From positions 62,001-126,000 of the forward strand of contig VMRT01000007.1 in the NCBI GenBank assembly GCA_007713455.1: a DNA stretch of 64,000 nt, in the 5' to 3' direction. The notes under the pieces are model-generated. The model made no database searches. It worked only from the letters and a program-made list of their open reading frames with translations, and was not told the DNA's origin. Numbering within the stretch: position 1 is the first letter of the stretch; each line of letters starts with the position of its first letter. Shown here one piece after another: positions 48,628-56,475 of this stretch. The stretch comes from Pseudomonas sp. GTDB lineage: Bacteria; Pseudomonadota; Gammaproteobacteria; Pseudomonadales; Pseudomonadaceae. The translations under genes were made by a program, and so were the position numbers.

Positions 48628-50690
48628 ACGTGCGCTCCAGCGGGGGAAAGGCCGGCTGCGGGTGGCGGGCCTCCCTGTGCGGCACGCACGCTGGCCGATG
48701 CGTCGGCGAAAAGCGCCAGTCGCAAGCCGTGCACCACCTGCGCTGCCTGGTGTGCGCCGGGCGAAGCATCGCGCTGCAGATCCAGCAATGCGGCCTCAAG
48801 GGCGTCGTGTAAGGGCTCCGGTGCCGGCAGTTGGCTACGCGCGGTGGCGCAGGCAAGGAAATGCGCGCGGATCATGCCCAGCACCGGCTCCAGCTTCTGC
48901 TCGATGGCGGGCGCCGGCCGCAGTTCACGCAGTTCCAGCAGGCGAAAACCGACGCGCAGCTCGCGCGTGGCGTCATTCAGCGCGAGGCGATCGTCATCCA
49001 GCTGAGCCAGGCGTGGCAGCAGCTGGGCGATACGGTCTATGAAACTCGAGGCATCATCGGCTTCGTTGCGCCAACGTCGCAGGTCTGCCAGCGCCGCCAG
49101 GCTCAGCCAGCCGTGGCGTACCAATCGCCGCGCAGCCCAGAGCGTACCGAACGGCCGGGTCAGGCGGGCCCAGACGAAGGCGAAGAGCACGCCCAGCGCA
49201 GTGGACAGCGCGATGTCGGCGAACAGCTTAAAATCGGCGCGGTAGCTGTCCTGAAGGGTGATGTTGGAGATCGTCTGCACCGCAATCACGATCACTGTCC
49301 CGGCGTGTTGCGGTCGACCGGCGAGGGTGCCGAGCAACAGCAGCGGCACGGCGAGCAGGATGGCCAGGCTGCCGAAATCGTGCACGTTGGGCATCAACGC
49401 GAAGAGGTAGACGCCGGCAGCCGTGGAGGAAATGAGCGTGGCGACCAGAAACGACTTGATGAACGGCGCCGGATTGTCCTGACTGGCGAAGAAACAGCCT
49501 GCCACCGCGGCGATGAACACGCCGCTATAGCCGTGCTCCCAACCGGAAACGAACCACAGCATGCTCAGACAGAACACCGACAGCGCTACCGAAGCCGAGG
49601 TGAATGCCAGTAGGCCGTAGTCATAGTGGCGTGGCCCGCCGACCAGTTGCTGTACGTGATAGCGCAGCGCCGGCGCCGCCTCGGGGTGGCCCTCATGGAA
49701 CTGCTGGTAGAGGTCGAGGCAGTCCTGCCACAGGTCGATCAACGCGCCTAGCTGGCGCAGGCCGCTGTCGATCGCCAGGGCATGCGCCGGATGGCTGTCG
49801 CCCAGCCAGGCTGCCAGCTGCAGGCTGCGTTCGCGCAGATGCTCGCCGTGCCCAGCCTCGGCATCGGACTGAATCCAGCGATCCACCTCCTGCAGGTAAT
49901 CCACCAGTTCCGGCAGCAAGCCCTGTAGCTCAGCCTGAAGCCGGTGCAGCGAGTCTGCGGTAGAGATCAGCTGGGGCATCAACATCGCCATGCGCGCGCG
50001 GAATTCGCGAGCATGGACCGTGGAGAGATGACTGCTGCTGTCGTGGCTCAGATGGCTGATCATTGCATCCAACCCCATCACATCCACCAGCAGCGCATTC
50101 AGCGCACGTTGGTCGGCTTCGCCCAGGTGCTGGGTATTGAGCATCCGGCTGACGGCGCCGCGCCCATCGCGCAGCAGCAGGTGCATCTTCGCCGCGAGGG
50201 TCGGGGCGATGCGGCTGGGAAACAGCACGGCGTTTACCACGCTGGCGCAGACGATACCGAGCAGGATCTCCTCGGAACGCGCCAGGGCAACATCGAAGAT
50301 GGTCGATGGGTGATTGACCTCGGCGAGACTGATCAGCGGCACCGTATAGGCGGCGAGTAGAAAGATGTAACTGCGTGGCGAGCGGTCCAGCAATGAGAGA
50401 AAGAGCAGGGCGCCGATCCACAACGAGATCACCAGGCTCAGCATCACCGGTTGCTGAGCGAACGTTGGCAGAAGCACGACCGATGCGGCTGCACCGAGCA
50501 GCGTGCCCAGCGCGCGATAGATCGCCTTTGAACGTGTCGCCCCGGACAACGGATGCGACACGACGTAAACCGAGGCCATGGCCCAGTAAGGGTTTTCCAG
50601 CGGTATCGCCAGAGCGATGTACAGCGCAAGCAAGGCGGCAATCAGCGCCTTGGCCGAAAACAGCCATTCGCGCCAGGTTGGCATATTCAT
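48624..50690 (-). CDS. FUSC-family aromatic acid exporter (AaeB-like)
   Basis: Inner-membrane efflux protein of 688 residues made of two halves, each with about five to six transmembrane helices (ALIAALLALYIALAIPLENPY-like first helix; SASVALSVFCLSMLWFVSGWEHGYSG in the second) separated by a cytoplasmic helical region. The conserved PYWAMASVYVVSHPLSGATRSKA block is present. ATG at 50690 (MNMPTWREW) was chosen over an upstream start at 50753, which precedes the true N-terminus. First gene of the FUSC-DUF1656-HlyD-OMF operon, probably exporting hydroxybenzoate-like acids. Confidence 0.92.
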   Translation of the reverse strand: MNMPTWREWLFSAKALIAALLALYIALAIPLENPYWAMASVYVVSHPLSGATRSKAIYRALGTLLGAAASVVLLPTFAQQPVMLSLVISLWIGALLFLSLLDRSPRSYIFLLAAYTVPLISLAEVNHPSTIFDVALARSEEILLGIVCASVVNAVLFPSRIAPTLAAKMHLLLRDGRGAVSRMLNTQHLGEADQRALNALLVDVMGLDAMISHLSHDSSSHLSTVHAREFRARMAMLMPQLISTADSLHRLQAELQGLLPELVDYLQEVDRWIQSDAEAGHGEHLRERSLQLAAWLGDSHPAHALAIDSGLRQLGALIDLWQDCLDLYQQFHEGHPEAAPALRYHVQQLVGGPRHYDYGLLAFTSASVALSVFCLSMLWFVSGWEHGYSGVFIAAVAGCFFASQDNPAPFIKSFLVATLISSTAAGVYLFALMPNVHDFGSLAILLAVPLLLLGTLAGRPQHAGTVIVIAVQTISNITLQDSYRADFKLFADIALSTALGVLFAFVWARLTRPFGTLWAARRLVRHGWLSLAALADLRRWRNEADDASSFIDRIAQLLPRLAQLDDDRLALNDATRELRVGFRLLELRELRPAPAIEQKLEPVLGMIRAHFLACATARSQLPAPEPLHDALEAALLDLQRDASPGAHQAAQVVHGLRLALFADASASVRAAQGGPPPAAGLSPAGAHV

Positions 50691-50855
50691 AGAGTTCGTT
50701 TTTTGGGGCGTGGGCCAGAGGCGGGAGAGGGCGCGGCCGTCACGCTGCAACACAGATGGTTACATTTAACGTCAAAGACGTATGACAGACTGAACAACCA
50801 CTAGGACGATTAATGCATTTTTCCGCGCCGGATACCGGCACCACGGCAGGAATTC

Positions 50856-51791
50856 ATGAGCAAACGCATTCCCAACTACGCCTTGTACGGCCAGGCTGCA
50901 TTGCCCGTATGGCAGGACCTGTTGCATCTGGAATGGATCAACGAACGCGGCGACATGCATCAGCGCGAAATCAAGCCGCACCAGCATGACTCACTGTTGC
51001 AGATCGTCTATGTACGAAGTGGCGAGGGCGAAGTTTCCTTGGAGAACAGCCGAATGGGCTTCCGTGCGCCGTGCCTGATCCTGCTGCCGCAGCGCACCGT
51101 GCATGCCTTTCGCTACAGTCCCGAAACCGACGGGCCGGTCATCACGGCAGCACAGCGACCGCTGGAGTCGATGGCGCGGATTTTGTCCAGTGACCTGCTG
51201 GCCTTGATGCAACGTCCGGCAGTGGTGCCGCTGCCGTGGGATGCAGACGGCGAAGAGCCGATATGGCCGCTGATCCAGCTGATCCAGGCGGAAGCGCACG
51301 GTCAGGAACGCGGCAATGTCGCCGCGGGGCACGCATTGTTGCTCGCGTTACTCGTACATGTCGTCCGGCTGGAACAGCCAGTGCCGAGCGGTCGCCCAGC
51401 CAATGGCAGGCGGTCCCAGCTGCTGATTCAGTTTCGCGAGTTGGTCGACACGCATTTCAGACAGCATTGGCCGCTTGGTCTGTACGCCGAAGCGCTGGGA
51501 ATCACGCCAGCCACACTGGGCCGAGCCACCCGCGAAGGTCTGGGTGAATCACCGACAGCGATCATCAGCGAGCGAGTCGTTCGCGAAGCACAGCGTCAGC
51601 TGGCGTATACCGCGCTCGATATCCAACAGATCGCCCGCGACCTGGGGTTCGACGACGCCGCATACTTCAGCCGTTTCTTTCGGAAGCAGACCGGACTCAA
51701 ACCCAGCGAATTTCGCTCGGCGTTTCGGAATGCGGAAACTAATCAGCCGAACAGCCAGCATGCGCAGGCAAAGGATTCACCCGAAAGCTGA
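50856..51791 (+). CDS. AraC-family regulator (PobR/HpaA-like)
   Basis: Regulator of 311 residues. An N-terminal cupin effector domain (about 1-150; HQREIKPHQHDSLLQIVYVRSG; LLPQRTVHAFRYS) is followed by the C-terminal double helix-turn-helix (HWPLGLYAEALGITPATLGRAT; DIQQIARDLGFDDAAYFSRFFRKQTGLKPSEFR). The cupin resembles 4-hydroxybenzoate or hydroxyphenylacetate sensors. It is divergent from the FUSC exporter with 165 bases between starts, so it probably switches on the pump in response to an aromatic acid. Confidence 0.9.
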   Translation: MSKRIPNYALYGQAALPVWQDLLHLEWINERGDMHQREIKPHQHDSLLQIVYVRSGEGEVSLENSRMGFRAPCLILLPQRTVHAFRYSPETDGPVITAAQRPLESMARILSSDLLALMQRPAVVPLPWDADGEEPIWPLIQLIQAEAHGQERGNVAAGHALLLALLVHVVRLEQPVPSGRPANGRRSQLLIQFRELVDTHFRQHWPLGLYAEALGITPATLGRATREGLGESPTAIISERVVREAQRQLAYTALDIQQIARDLGFDDAAYFSRFFRKQTGLKPSEFRSAFRNAETNQPNSQHAQAKDSPES

Positions 51792-51864
51792 AGCGCTTTG
51801 GAGATATTGAGGCTAAAAGCTGGAGGTGATCTGGTGGTGGGTAACGCCTAAGGTGCAAGGTTGT

Positions 51865-51958
51865 GTTTCGCATAATGAGATTGGCCTTATGTTGAGCGTC
51901 GTCTGGAAAATGCCCTCGGCTCCAGGCGGCGCGTAACATAGGGCCGATTATGCGATGC
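51865..51958. promoter_or_regulatory. attP-like hairpin of two inverted dif-like sites
   Basis: Forward site: XerC arm GTTTCGCATAA (51865-51875), an 11-base centre, XerD arm TTATGTTGAGC (51887-51897). Reverse site, read on the minus strand: XerC arm GCATCGCATAA (51948-51958), six-base centre TCGGCC, XerD arm CTATGTTACGC (51931-51941). Single-stranded, the two would pair into one dif-like duplex with a five-base bulge and a loop of about 33 bases, the layout known for phages that integrate as single strands through XerC. Confidence 0.72.
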
Positions 51959-52180
51959 GCTATCGACCTTGAATCCCGTCTGATCAAAACCGCCGAGCTG
52001 TATGCGCCGGGCCGCAAGGGTTCCGACGCCATAACGTGGGTCCTCGACGACTACCCCCGACTGGTCGCTGAGGTCCGCGACCTGAGAAAGCGTGTTGCCC
52101 AGCTCGACGACGAAGGTGTCCAGCTCGATGCTGTCCTGCATGAGTTGCGGCAGATCGCTGAGCGAATCAACCTGCTCTGA
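51950..52180 (+). CDS. Small hypothetical protein of the dif element (76 aa)
   Basis: MRCAIDLESRLIKTAELYAP leads into KGSDAITWVLDDYPRLVAEV and a heptad-like helix (RDLRKRVAQLDDEGVQLDAV) predicted to form a coiled coil. The ATG lies inside the reverse dif-like arm; AGGG six bases upstream could serve as ribosome site. No signal peptide or membrane segment. I do not recognise the family. The conserved-looking DYPRLV and strong amphipathic pattern favour a real protein. Confidence 0.6.
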   Translation: MRCAIDLESRLIKTAELYAPGRKGSDAITWVLDDYPRLVAEVRDLRKRVAQLDDEGVQLDAVLHELRQIAERINLL

Positions 52181-52201
52181 CCTGTCCTGCTGGCCTCGAC
52201 C

Positions 52202-52337
52202 TCGCCGCTCGCGGCGATTAGTCGCCTGCACTGCCTCCTGTCGTGCCGCATAGTGCCTGCGACGATACCCCCGAAGGGGCCGCAACCATCGACCCACAAA
52301 AAAGCCCCCAGCGGCCTATACGGCCCTCAGGAGGCTT
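52202..52337. other. Hairpin cluster in the gene-free part of the dif element
   Basis: Three hairpins in series: TCGCCGC-TC-GCGGCGA (52202-52217), CCCC-GAA-GGGG (52269-52279) and an imperfect long stem AAGCCCCCAGCGGCC / GGCCCTCAGGAGGCTT (52302-52337) preceded by A6. The last reads as a Rho-independent terminator on the minus strand. No convincing ORF lies in 52181-52678. In single-stranded phages such clusters serve as complementary-strand origins; that role here is inference. Confidence 0.5.
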
Positions 52338-52608
52338 CTCGCGATCTTCGTCCCACTGTCCCACGACCAACTCAACCCGCGCCCCGATCTGCCCAACTGG
52401 AACCGCTCCGGGCGTCTCTCTGCCGCTCTCCCAAGACCGTCAGCACCGCCTTTGGTCAGGTCACGACAGTTCCTCGGGTTCAGCAGCGCTTTTCGGCTGG
52501 TCGGCGGTGGGGGTGCTGTAACACCCCCAATTTACCGCACATCCCTACGGTAAAAATAAAAACATCATGTACATCAACGGCTTGAATCTTAAATGCCTGT
52601 GATTCTCT

Positions 52609-52645
52609 GTAACTACTTTGCAAGTATGTAGTTACGTTGTACAGT
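52609..52645 (+). promoter_or_regulatory. Operator palindrome and promoter before the RHH-like gene
   Basis: GTAACTAC and GTAGTTAC (52609-52635) form a perfect 8-base inverted repeat around an 11-base centre. A candidate promoter TTGCAA (52618-52623), 16 bases, TACAGT (52640-52645) overlaps it. This fits autorepression by the regulator that starts at 52679. Confidence 0.5.
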
Positions 52646-52678
52646 GCCAGTACTTTCAGAAAACATACGAGGTGATTT

Positions 52679-52933
52679 ATGGCTAATGATGGCTCTCCGA
52701 GCTTTGTTGAATTCAAGCGGCAGGCCTCTACCTCGAAGGCTGGACGCAGTGAGTATGCGGGCAACGCTGCGCTCGCTCGGGTCGGCACAGAGCTTGATTC
52801 CACGCTTAATTTCAGGGTCAATTCTGGCCTGAAAGAGCAGTTCGATTTGCTTTGCAAGCGAGAGCATTCAAGCGTTGCGCGCGAGATTAAGCGATTCATG
52901 ACAGAGGCGGTTCGCACTCAACGCCTAATTTAG
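52679..52933 (+). CDS. Ribbon-helix-helix-like small regulator of the dif element (84 aa)
   Basis: The C-terminal half (from about residue 42) fits the RHH pattern: a strand LNFRVNSGL followed by helices KEQFDLLCKREHSSVAREIK and RFMTEAVRTQ. The N-terminal 35 residues are Ser/Lys-rich and probably flexible. GAGGTG precedes the ATG. The palindrome at 52609-52635 is a likely operator. It may repress element genes as small phage repressors do. Family membership is judged by pattern only. Confidence 0.65.
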   Translation: MANDGSPSFVEFKRQASTSKAGRSEYAGNAALARVGTELDSTLNFRVNSGLKEQFDLLCKREHSSVAREIKRFMTEAVRTQRLI

Positions 52934-52975
52934 AATTCGGCGCTTTTGCCGATAAGCTTGAATGGGCAACTGATC

Positions 52976-53010
52976 GCAGGGAAGGGGAGTTCGCACCTCC
53001 CCCTGCCTGC
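52976..53010. other. Hairpin between the two right-hand ORFs of the dif element
   Basis: GCAGG-GA-AGGGGAG and CTCCCCCTGCCTGC form an imperfect stem of about 12 pairs with a seven-base loop. It contains GGGAAGGG, the KOPS/FtsK-orienting octamer pattern GGGNAGGG, on the plus strand, pointing at dif. It could be an attenuator, an origin element or a KOPS motif. Confidence 0.45.
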
Positions 53011-53040
53011 TTACCAAAACCGATCTATAGGGGATCGAAA

Positions 53041-53376
53041 ATGGCTGTAGCTGATGCTATTGGAAACCTGCGTCTTGGTGTTGTTCAGACTTTTGACGCA
53101 CCACCTCGAACTCCGCTCAAACGTGAAAAAATATCATCATTGATTCCTGGTATTCCCAAGATCGATGCTCTTGATCTGCTCGGACAAACAGCCCTTTTCC
53201 AGCACCGCAACGGCACTTATTTTGCGACCGTCAATAGCGTCGCTTTTTCATCCTTCCTCGACGACGGCATCGCTTACGCAACGCTTACTCTTCAGCGTCC
53301 AGGTGACGTCGTGGATACCGTTGATGCTGAGCTAGTCCGAATCCTAGATGTTGTCGGCTGGAAGTCTCAGTGCTGA
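53041..53376 (+). CDS. Hypothetical protein of the dif element (111 aa)
   Basis: A soluble protein with beta-strand-rich middle (TALFQHRNGTYFATVNSVAF; GIAYATLTLQRPGDVVDTVD) and an N-terminus AVADAIGNLRLGVVQTFDAP. AGGGGA lies before the ATG. No signal peptide, membrane helix or known motif. Size and beta content would suit a single-stranded-DNA-binding protein of a filamentous phage, but no diagnostic residues are seen, so this is speculation. Codon use is more AT-rich than the neighbouring host genes. Confidence 0.6.
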   Translation: MAVADAIGNLRLGVVQTFDAPPRTPLKREKISSLIPGIPKIDALDLLGQTALFQHRNGTYFATVNSVAFSSFLDDGIAYATLTLQRPGDVVDTVDAELVRILDVVGWKSQC

Positions 53377-53526
53377 CAGTTCTCGAAGTTTTCGACTGAT
53401 TGTGCTTGCGTCAGGACGGTCGGGCTGTCGGGCGTATTCGCGGAGCGAACCGCCGCCAGCCGCCCGGCATGACGCGTCTCCCAGAGGCGCTATTTCCGAT
53501 ATTAGAGGTCATCGGATATTGCCTTT

Positions 53527-53629
53527 GATGCCTGCCGTCACGTTTGTCTGCAAACCAGCTACAAGGCCGTAGACGGATAACTGGGAGGGCTCCCGCTTGC
53601 GGGAGGGACTCAGTTTCCGTCTAGGCATC
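53527..53629. other. Nested 103-base hairpin near the right end of the dif element
   Basis: Three stems nest around one centre: GATGCCT (53527-53533) with AGGCATC (53623-53629); AGACGGATAACTG (53571-53583) with CAGTTTCCGTCT (53611-53622); and CTCCCGC-TT-GCGGGAG (53590-53605). The outer and middle right arms touch. Such a structure resembles the packaging signal or replication origin hairpins of filamentous phages. Nothing else is seen in 53377-53712. Confidence 0.6.
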
Positions 53630-53712
53630 AGTCGTGCATTCGCTAACCAACCGCCAGCCATATGGGTAACGTTACCTTTAATCGTCTCTGGCCACCTGTG
53701 GTGATGTTAGGC

Positions 53713-53740
53713 GCTTCGCATAATCTATATTATGTTAAAT
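53713..53740 (+). other. dif: Chromosome dimer resolution site dif
   Basis: XerC arm GCTTCGCATAA, six-base centre TCTATA, XerD arm TTATGTTAAAT. The XerD arm is identical to the remembered P. aeruginosa dif (its half reads TTATGTTAAAT) and the XerC arm differs only at its left edge. It is both the host terminus site and the right border of the putative integrated element. Confidence 0.85.
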
Positions 53741-53882
53741 TGCGTTTGTGGTAGGTAATGGCCGTGCTTTGCCATTGCCACCTTCTGGTCCTTTCCCTCT
53801 CTGGTATTCGTTTGCCACGATCAGCACGCGCTCTCTGCCGCGGGATGCTTATACTCGCCACAATTCTGCTAGGAAGTTGAAC

Positions 53883-54269
53883 ATGAGCAGCATCGAAGAA
53901 CTCAACGCGCAATCGCTCAAGGGGCACTCAGGTCTCAGGCGAATCCTGAGAGCGCTGGGATACTCCATTGCAGGTATCCGTGCTGCGATTGCCGGCGAAG
54001 CTGCCTTCAGACAGCTGCTGCTGCTCAACGCTGTCCTGATACCACTGGCGTTCACGCTTGACGTCAGCCGAATCGAACGCTTGTTACTGGTGATCGTGCC
54101 GTTGTTGACACTGGTGGTCGAGCTCGTCAATTCGGCGATAGAGGCAGCAATCGACCGAATCTCGCTCGAACTGCACCCGCTTTCCAAGAACGCCAAGGAC
54201 ATGGGCAGCGCGGCGCAACTGCTGTCGCTGGTGATGGTAGCGGTCACCTGGGTGATGATTCTCTATTGA
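53883..54269 (+). CDS. dgkA: Diacylglycerol kinase
   Basis: Small inner-membrane kinase of 128 residues that phosphorylates diacylglycerol to phosphatidate. DgkA signatures: SLKGHSGLRRILRALGYSIAG, RAAIAGEAAFRQLL, the catalytic ELVNSAIEAAIDRISLELHPLSKNAKDMGSAAQ-type block (Glu and Asn residues intact) and three membrane helices. ATG at 53883 follows AGGAAG; the frame to 53748 overlaps the spacer after dif. It converges on an LTA-synthase-type gene, whose reaction would release the diacylglycerol DgkA recycles. Confidence 0.95.
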   Translation: MSSIEELNAQSLKGHSGLRRILRALGYSIAGIRAAIAGEAAFRQLLLLNAVLIPLAFTLDVSRIERLLLVIVPLLTLVVELVNSAIEAAIDRISLELHPLSKNAKDMGSAAQLLSLVMVAVTWVMILY

Positions 54270-54364
54270 GCCTGGCGCTGTAACTTCACGCTCATGTTCG
54301 CCCGATCTGCCCAGCCGCGCACTGTGTCAGACAGCTCGCGGATAGGCAGTCACCGCCCTGGAAC

Positions 54365-56401
54365 TCAGTCCTTCCTGACGTTCTGATAGAGCATCAGGCG
54401 CGATGCTTCGTGCAGTCCCCGTGTCAGGGCGACAAGTCGCTGGAATTCCTCGGGATACCGGTCGGCTACGTCGACCAGAGGCTCCGGTGATGCAATTTCG
54501 TGCAGGGTCGGCTGGCTGCCGTCGTGCTGCATCTGCAGAAGAAAGTCCTTGGTCACGCCACCAATCAGCGGGAACGTGCCTTCGCGGAGCACGAGTGGAA
54601 CCACTCGCTCCCCTTCAGGAGCCGGCTGCTGGATGTCGCGTCCCATTGCACCGTTGCGAAACTCCATGCCGGCCATACCCAGTACGGTCGGTAGCAGATC
54701 GGCCAGACCCACGGCCTCCTCGATCACTCGTGGCTCCAGCAGCTTGGGCGCATGGATCAACAACGGAACGTTATTGCTCTCGAGGCCCAGCTTTTCGTAT
54801 GCCGGCAGCATGTGCGGAATCTGAGCGATGCGCGTGTTGTGGTCGCCAAACATGACGAAGATGGTGTTGTCGTACCAGCCGCCTTCCTTCGCAATCTCCA
54901 TCAGGCGGCCGATGTTGAAATCCAGAAGGCGGACCGCGTTGTACTGCGCCACGCTGCGGGAACCGGCGCCCTGCACCTTTTCCAAAGGCAGATCGAGGGC
55001 TTCGAAGCCGTCGTTCTGCTTGGGTATGGTGAACGGACGATGGTTGCCCGCCGTCTGGATATAGGCAAAGAAGGGCTTGCCCTCCCCCTGCTCTCGCAGC
55101 AGCCGGTCACTTTCCTTGAACAGGTCCAGATCGGAGATTCCCCACACATCCACCATCGGAGAGTTCCAGTGGCGCTCTTCATATAGCTGGATGTCGTCGA
55201 TGCTCTGGCGGATCAGGGCATTCATATTGGCCCAGCCGGAATTGCCGCCAATCATGTAGTACTTGTCGTAGCCCTGCAGCGAGTTGACGAGGCTGTGTTG
55301 ACGGGTGATCAGCGGATTGCGCGTCGCGGTTTCCTGCCGGGAAACGTCTGGTACGCCGGATATGCTCGCCCAAACGGTCTTCGCGGTGCCGGTCACGGGC
55401 ACGTAGAAGTTCTTGAAGAACCAGCTTTGCTTGGCCAGCCGATCGATATTGGGAGTTGGATTGAGCGGATTGCCGTAGGCGCCCACCGCGGTGGTTCCCA
55501 GGGATTCGAGCATGACGAAGACGACATTCGGCCGCTTTCCGTCAATCGCATAGGGTTGAACGCCCTGCTCCCGGCTGAAATTAAGCGTTTTCGCATCAGG
55601 CTGGTCGACGCCTAGGTAATGGCTGACGACATCGTAATGGGCCTCGACCTGTTCCCGGTCATACGGCAGATTGGGCACCTTCAGCGTGTCGTAGAGGAAG
55701 ATCACCGGATTCAGGCCAAGGGCTGCAATCTGGTTGTCGCCCGAGAAAAAAGCATCACTCCAGCGCAGCGGCACGGGGTTTTCCAGGTTGATATTGTCGA
55801 AACGCCCGAGGATGGCGATGAAGACAGCCACCACCATCAGCGCACTACCCCAGATCAGTGAAAGCCGGCTGATTCGCTTTGCCGGACGATCCAGCGTGAC
55901 CCGCTCAAAGCGCAGCAGCAGCCACCAGACCAGAGCGGTTGCCGCCGCCCAGCCAAGGGTGATCCAGACCACGGGGTAGGTTTGCCAGACCATATCGGTG
56001 GAGATCTGCGCGTCCTCCAGAAAGCGCAAGACGGTGGCATTGATGCGCACCCCGAGATAGGCGTAGTGGCCAAAATCGATGATGTAGACCAGCAGCACTG
56101 CACCAAGCGCCAGTGCCAGATAGAGCCGCGCCACCCAGCGAAGGACGCGGGAGCGAGTCAGGTTCCAGACCGGCAGCCACGCCAACAGCGCGATCGGCAA
56201 CATCAACAGGATCGCCAGGCGAAGGTCGAAGCGCAGGCCGATCCCGAGCGTTTCGGGTACGGCATCGACCGTGCCGAGCGCGCTGGGCTCCAGCCCGGAG
56301 AAACCGACGAAGAAAATCCCGCGCAATGCTGCGAGCGCAATGAACAGAATCCCGACTGCACCGAACCAGTAATGCAGGCGCCGCGACTGAAGCCAACCCA
56401 T
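54365..56401 (-). CDS. LTA synthase family phosphoglycerol transferase (OpgB/LtaS type)
   Basis: Membrane-anchored sulfatase-fold enzyme of 678 residues. About five N-terminal helices (for example WFGAVGILFIALAALRGIFFV) precede the periplasmic alkaline-phosphatase-like domain from about residue 260: metal ligand Glu in VVFVMLESLGTTAVG, nucleophile Thr in VTGTAKTVWASISGV, IQTAGNHRPFTIPK and the Asp-His pair in VMFGDHNTRIAQIP. It probably transfers phosphoglycerol from phosphatidylglycerol to a periplasmic glucan or other acceptor. The stop faces dgkA; the acceptor is unknown. Confidence 0.88.
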   Translation of the reverse strand: MGWLQSRRLHYWFGAVGILFIALAALRGIFFVGFSGLEPSALGTVDAVPETLGIGLRFDLRLAILLMLPIALLAWLPVWNLTRSRVLRWVARLYLALALGAVLLVYIIDFGHYAYLGVRINATVLRFLEDAQISTDMVWQTYPVVWITLGWAAATALVWWLLLRFERVTLDRPAKRISRLSLIWGSALMVVAVFIAILGRFDNINLENPVPLRWSDAFFSGDNQIAALGLNPVIFLYDTLKVPNLPYDREQVEAHYDVVSHYLGVDQPDAKTLNFSREQGVQPYAIDGKRPNVVFVMLESLGTTAVGAYGNPLNPTPNIDRLAKQSWFFKNFYVPVTGTAKTVWASISGVPDVSRQETATRNPLITRQHSLVNSLQGYDKYYMIGGNSGWANMNALIRQSIDDIQLYEERHWNSPMVDVWGISDLDLFKESDRLLREQGEGKPFFAYIQTAGNHRPFTIPKQNDGFEALDLPLEKVQGAGSRSVAQYNAVRLLDFNIGRLMEIAKEGGWYDNTIFVMFGDHNTRIAQIPHMLPAYEKLGLESNNVPLLIHAPKLLEPRVIEEAVGLADLLPTVLGMAGMEFRNGAMGRDIQQPAPEGERVVPLVLREGTFPLIGGVTKDFLLQMQHDGSQPTLHEIASPEPLVDVADRYPEEFQRLVALTRGLHEASRLMLYQNVRKD

Positions 56402-56475
56402 TGTCCCAACCTCGAATCTATCGAATCGTCAAATAGCGCAGCCGGGCCATCACAGGTCGACTGGAGTAATTTTCG

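Larger units (their letters stand above)
51865..53740 (+). mobile_element. Putative dif-integrated Xer-dependent mini-element (filamentous-phage-like satellite or remnant)
   Basis: About 1.9 kb between an AraC gene and dgkA. The left end carries two inverted dif-like sites (51865-51897 and 51931-51958) arranged as in the CTX-phage attP hairpin; the right end is an intact dif (53713-53740). Between them are three small same-strand ORFs and several strong hairpins. The sequence after about 52560 is more AT-rich than its surroundings. No Rep, Zot, coat, secretin or integrase gene is seen, so mobility would need host XerC/XerD and a helper. This could be an intact satellite or a deleted prophage; the sequence alone does not decide. 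Confidence 0.7.

Noticed and set aside
52243-52521. Plus-strand 92-codon frame in the dif element
   Set aside because: Ser/Pro-rich frame without ribosome site that runs through the hairpin cluster; looks like open non-coding DNA.
52480-52917. Minus-strand 145-codon frame in the dif element
   Set aside because: It is antisense to the better-supported RHH-like gene and lacks a ribosome site and protein-like pattern.
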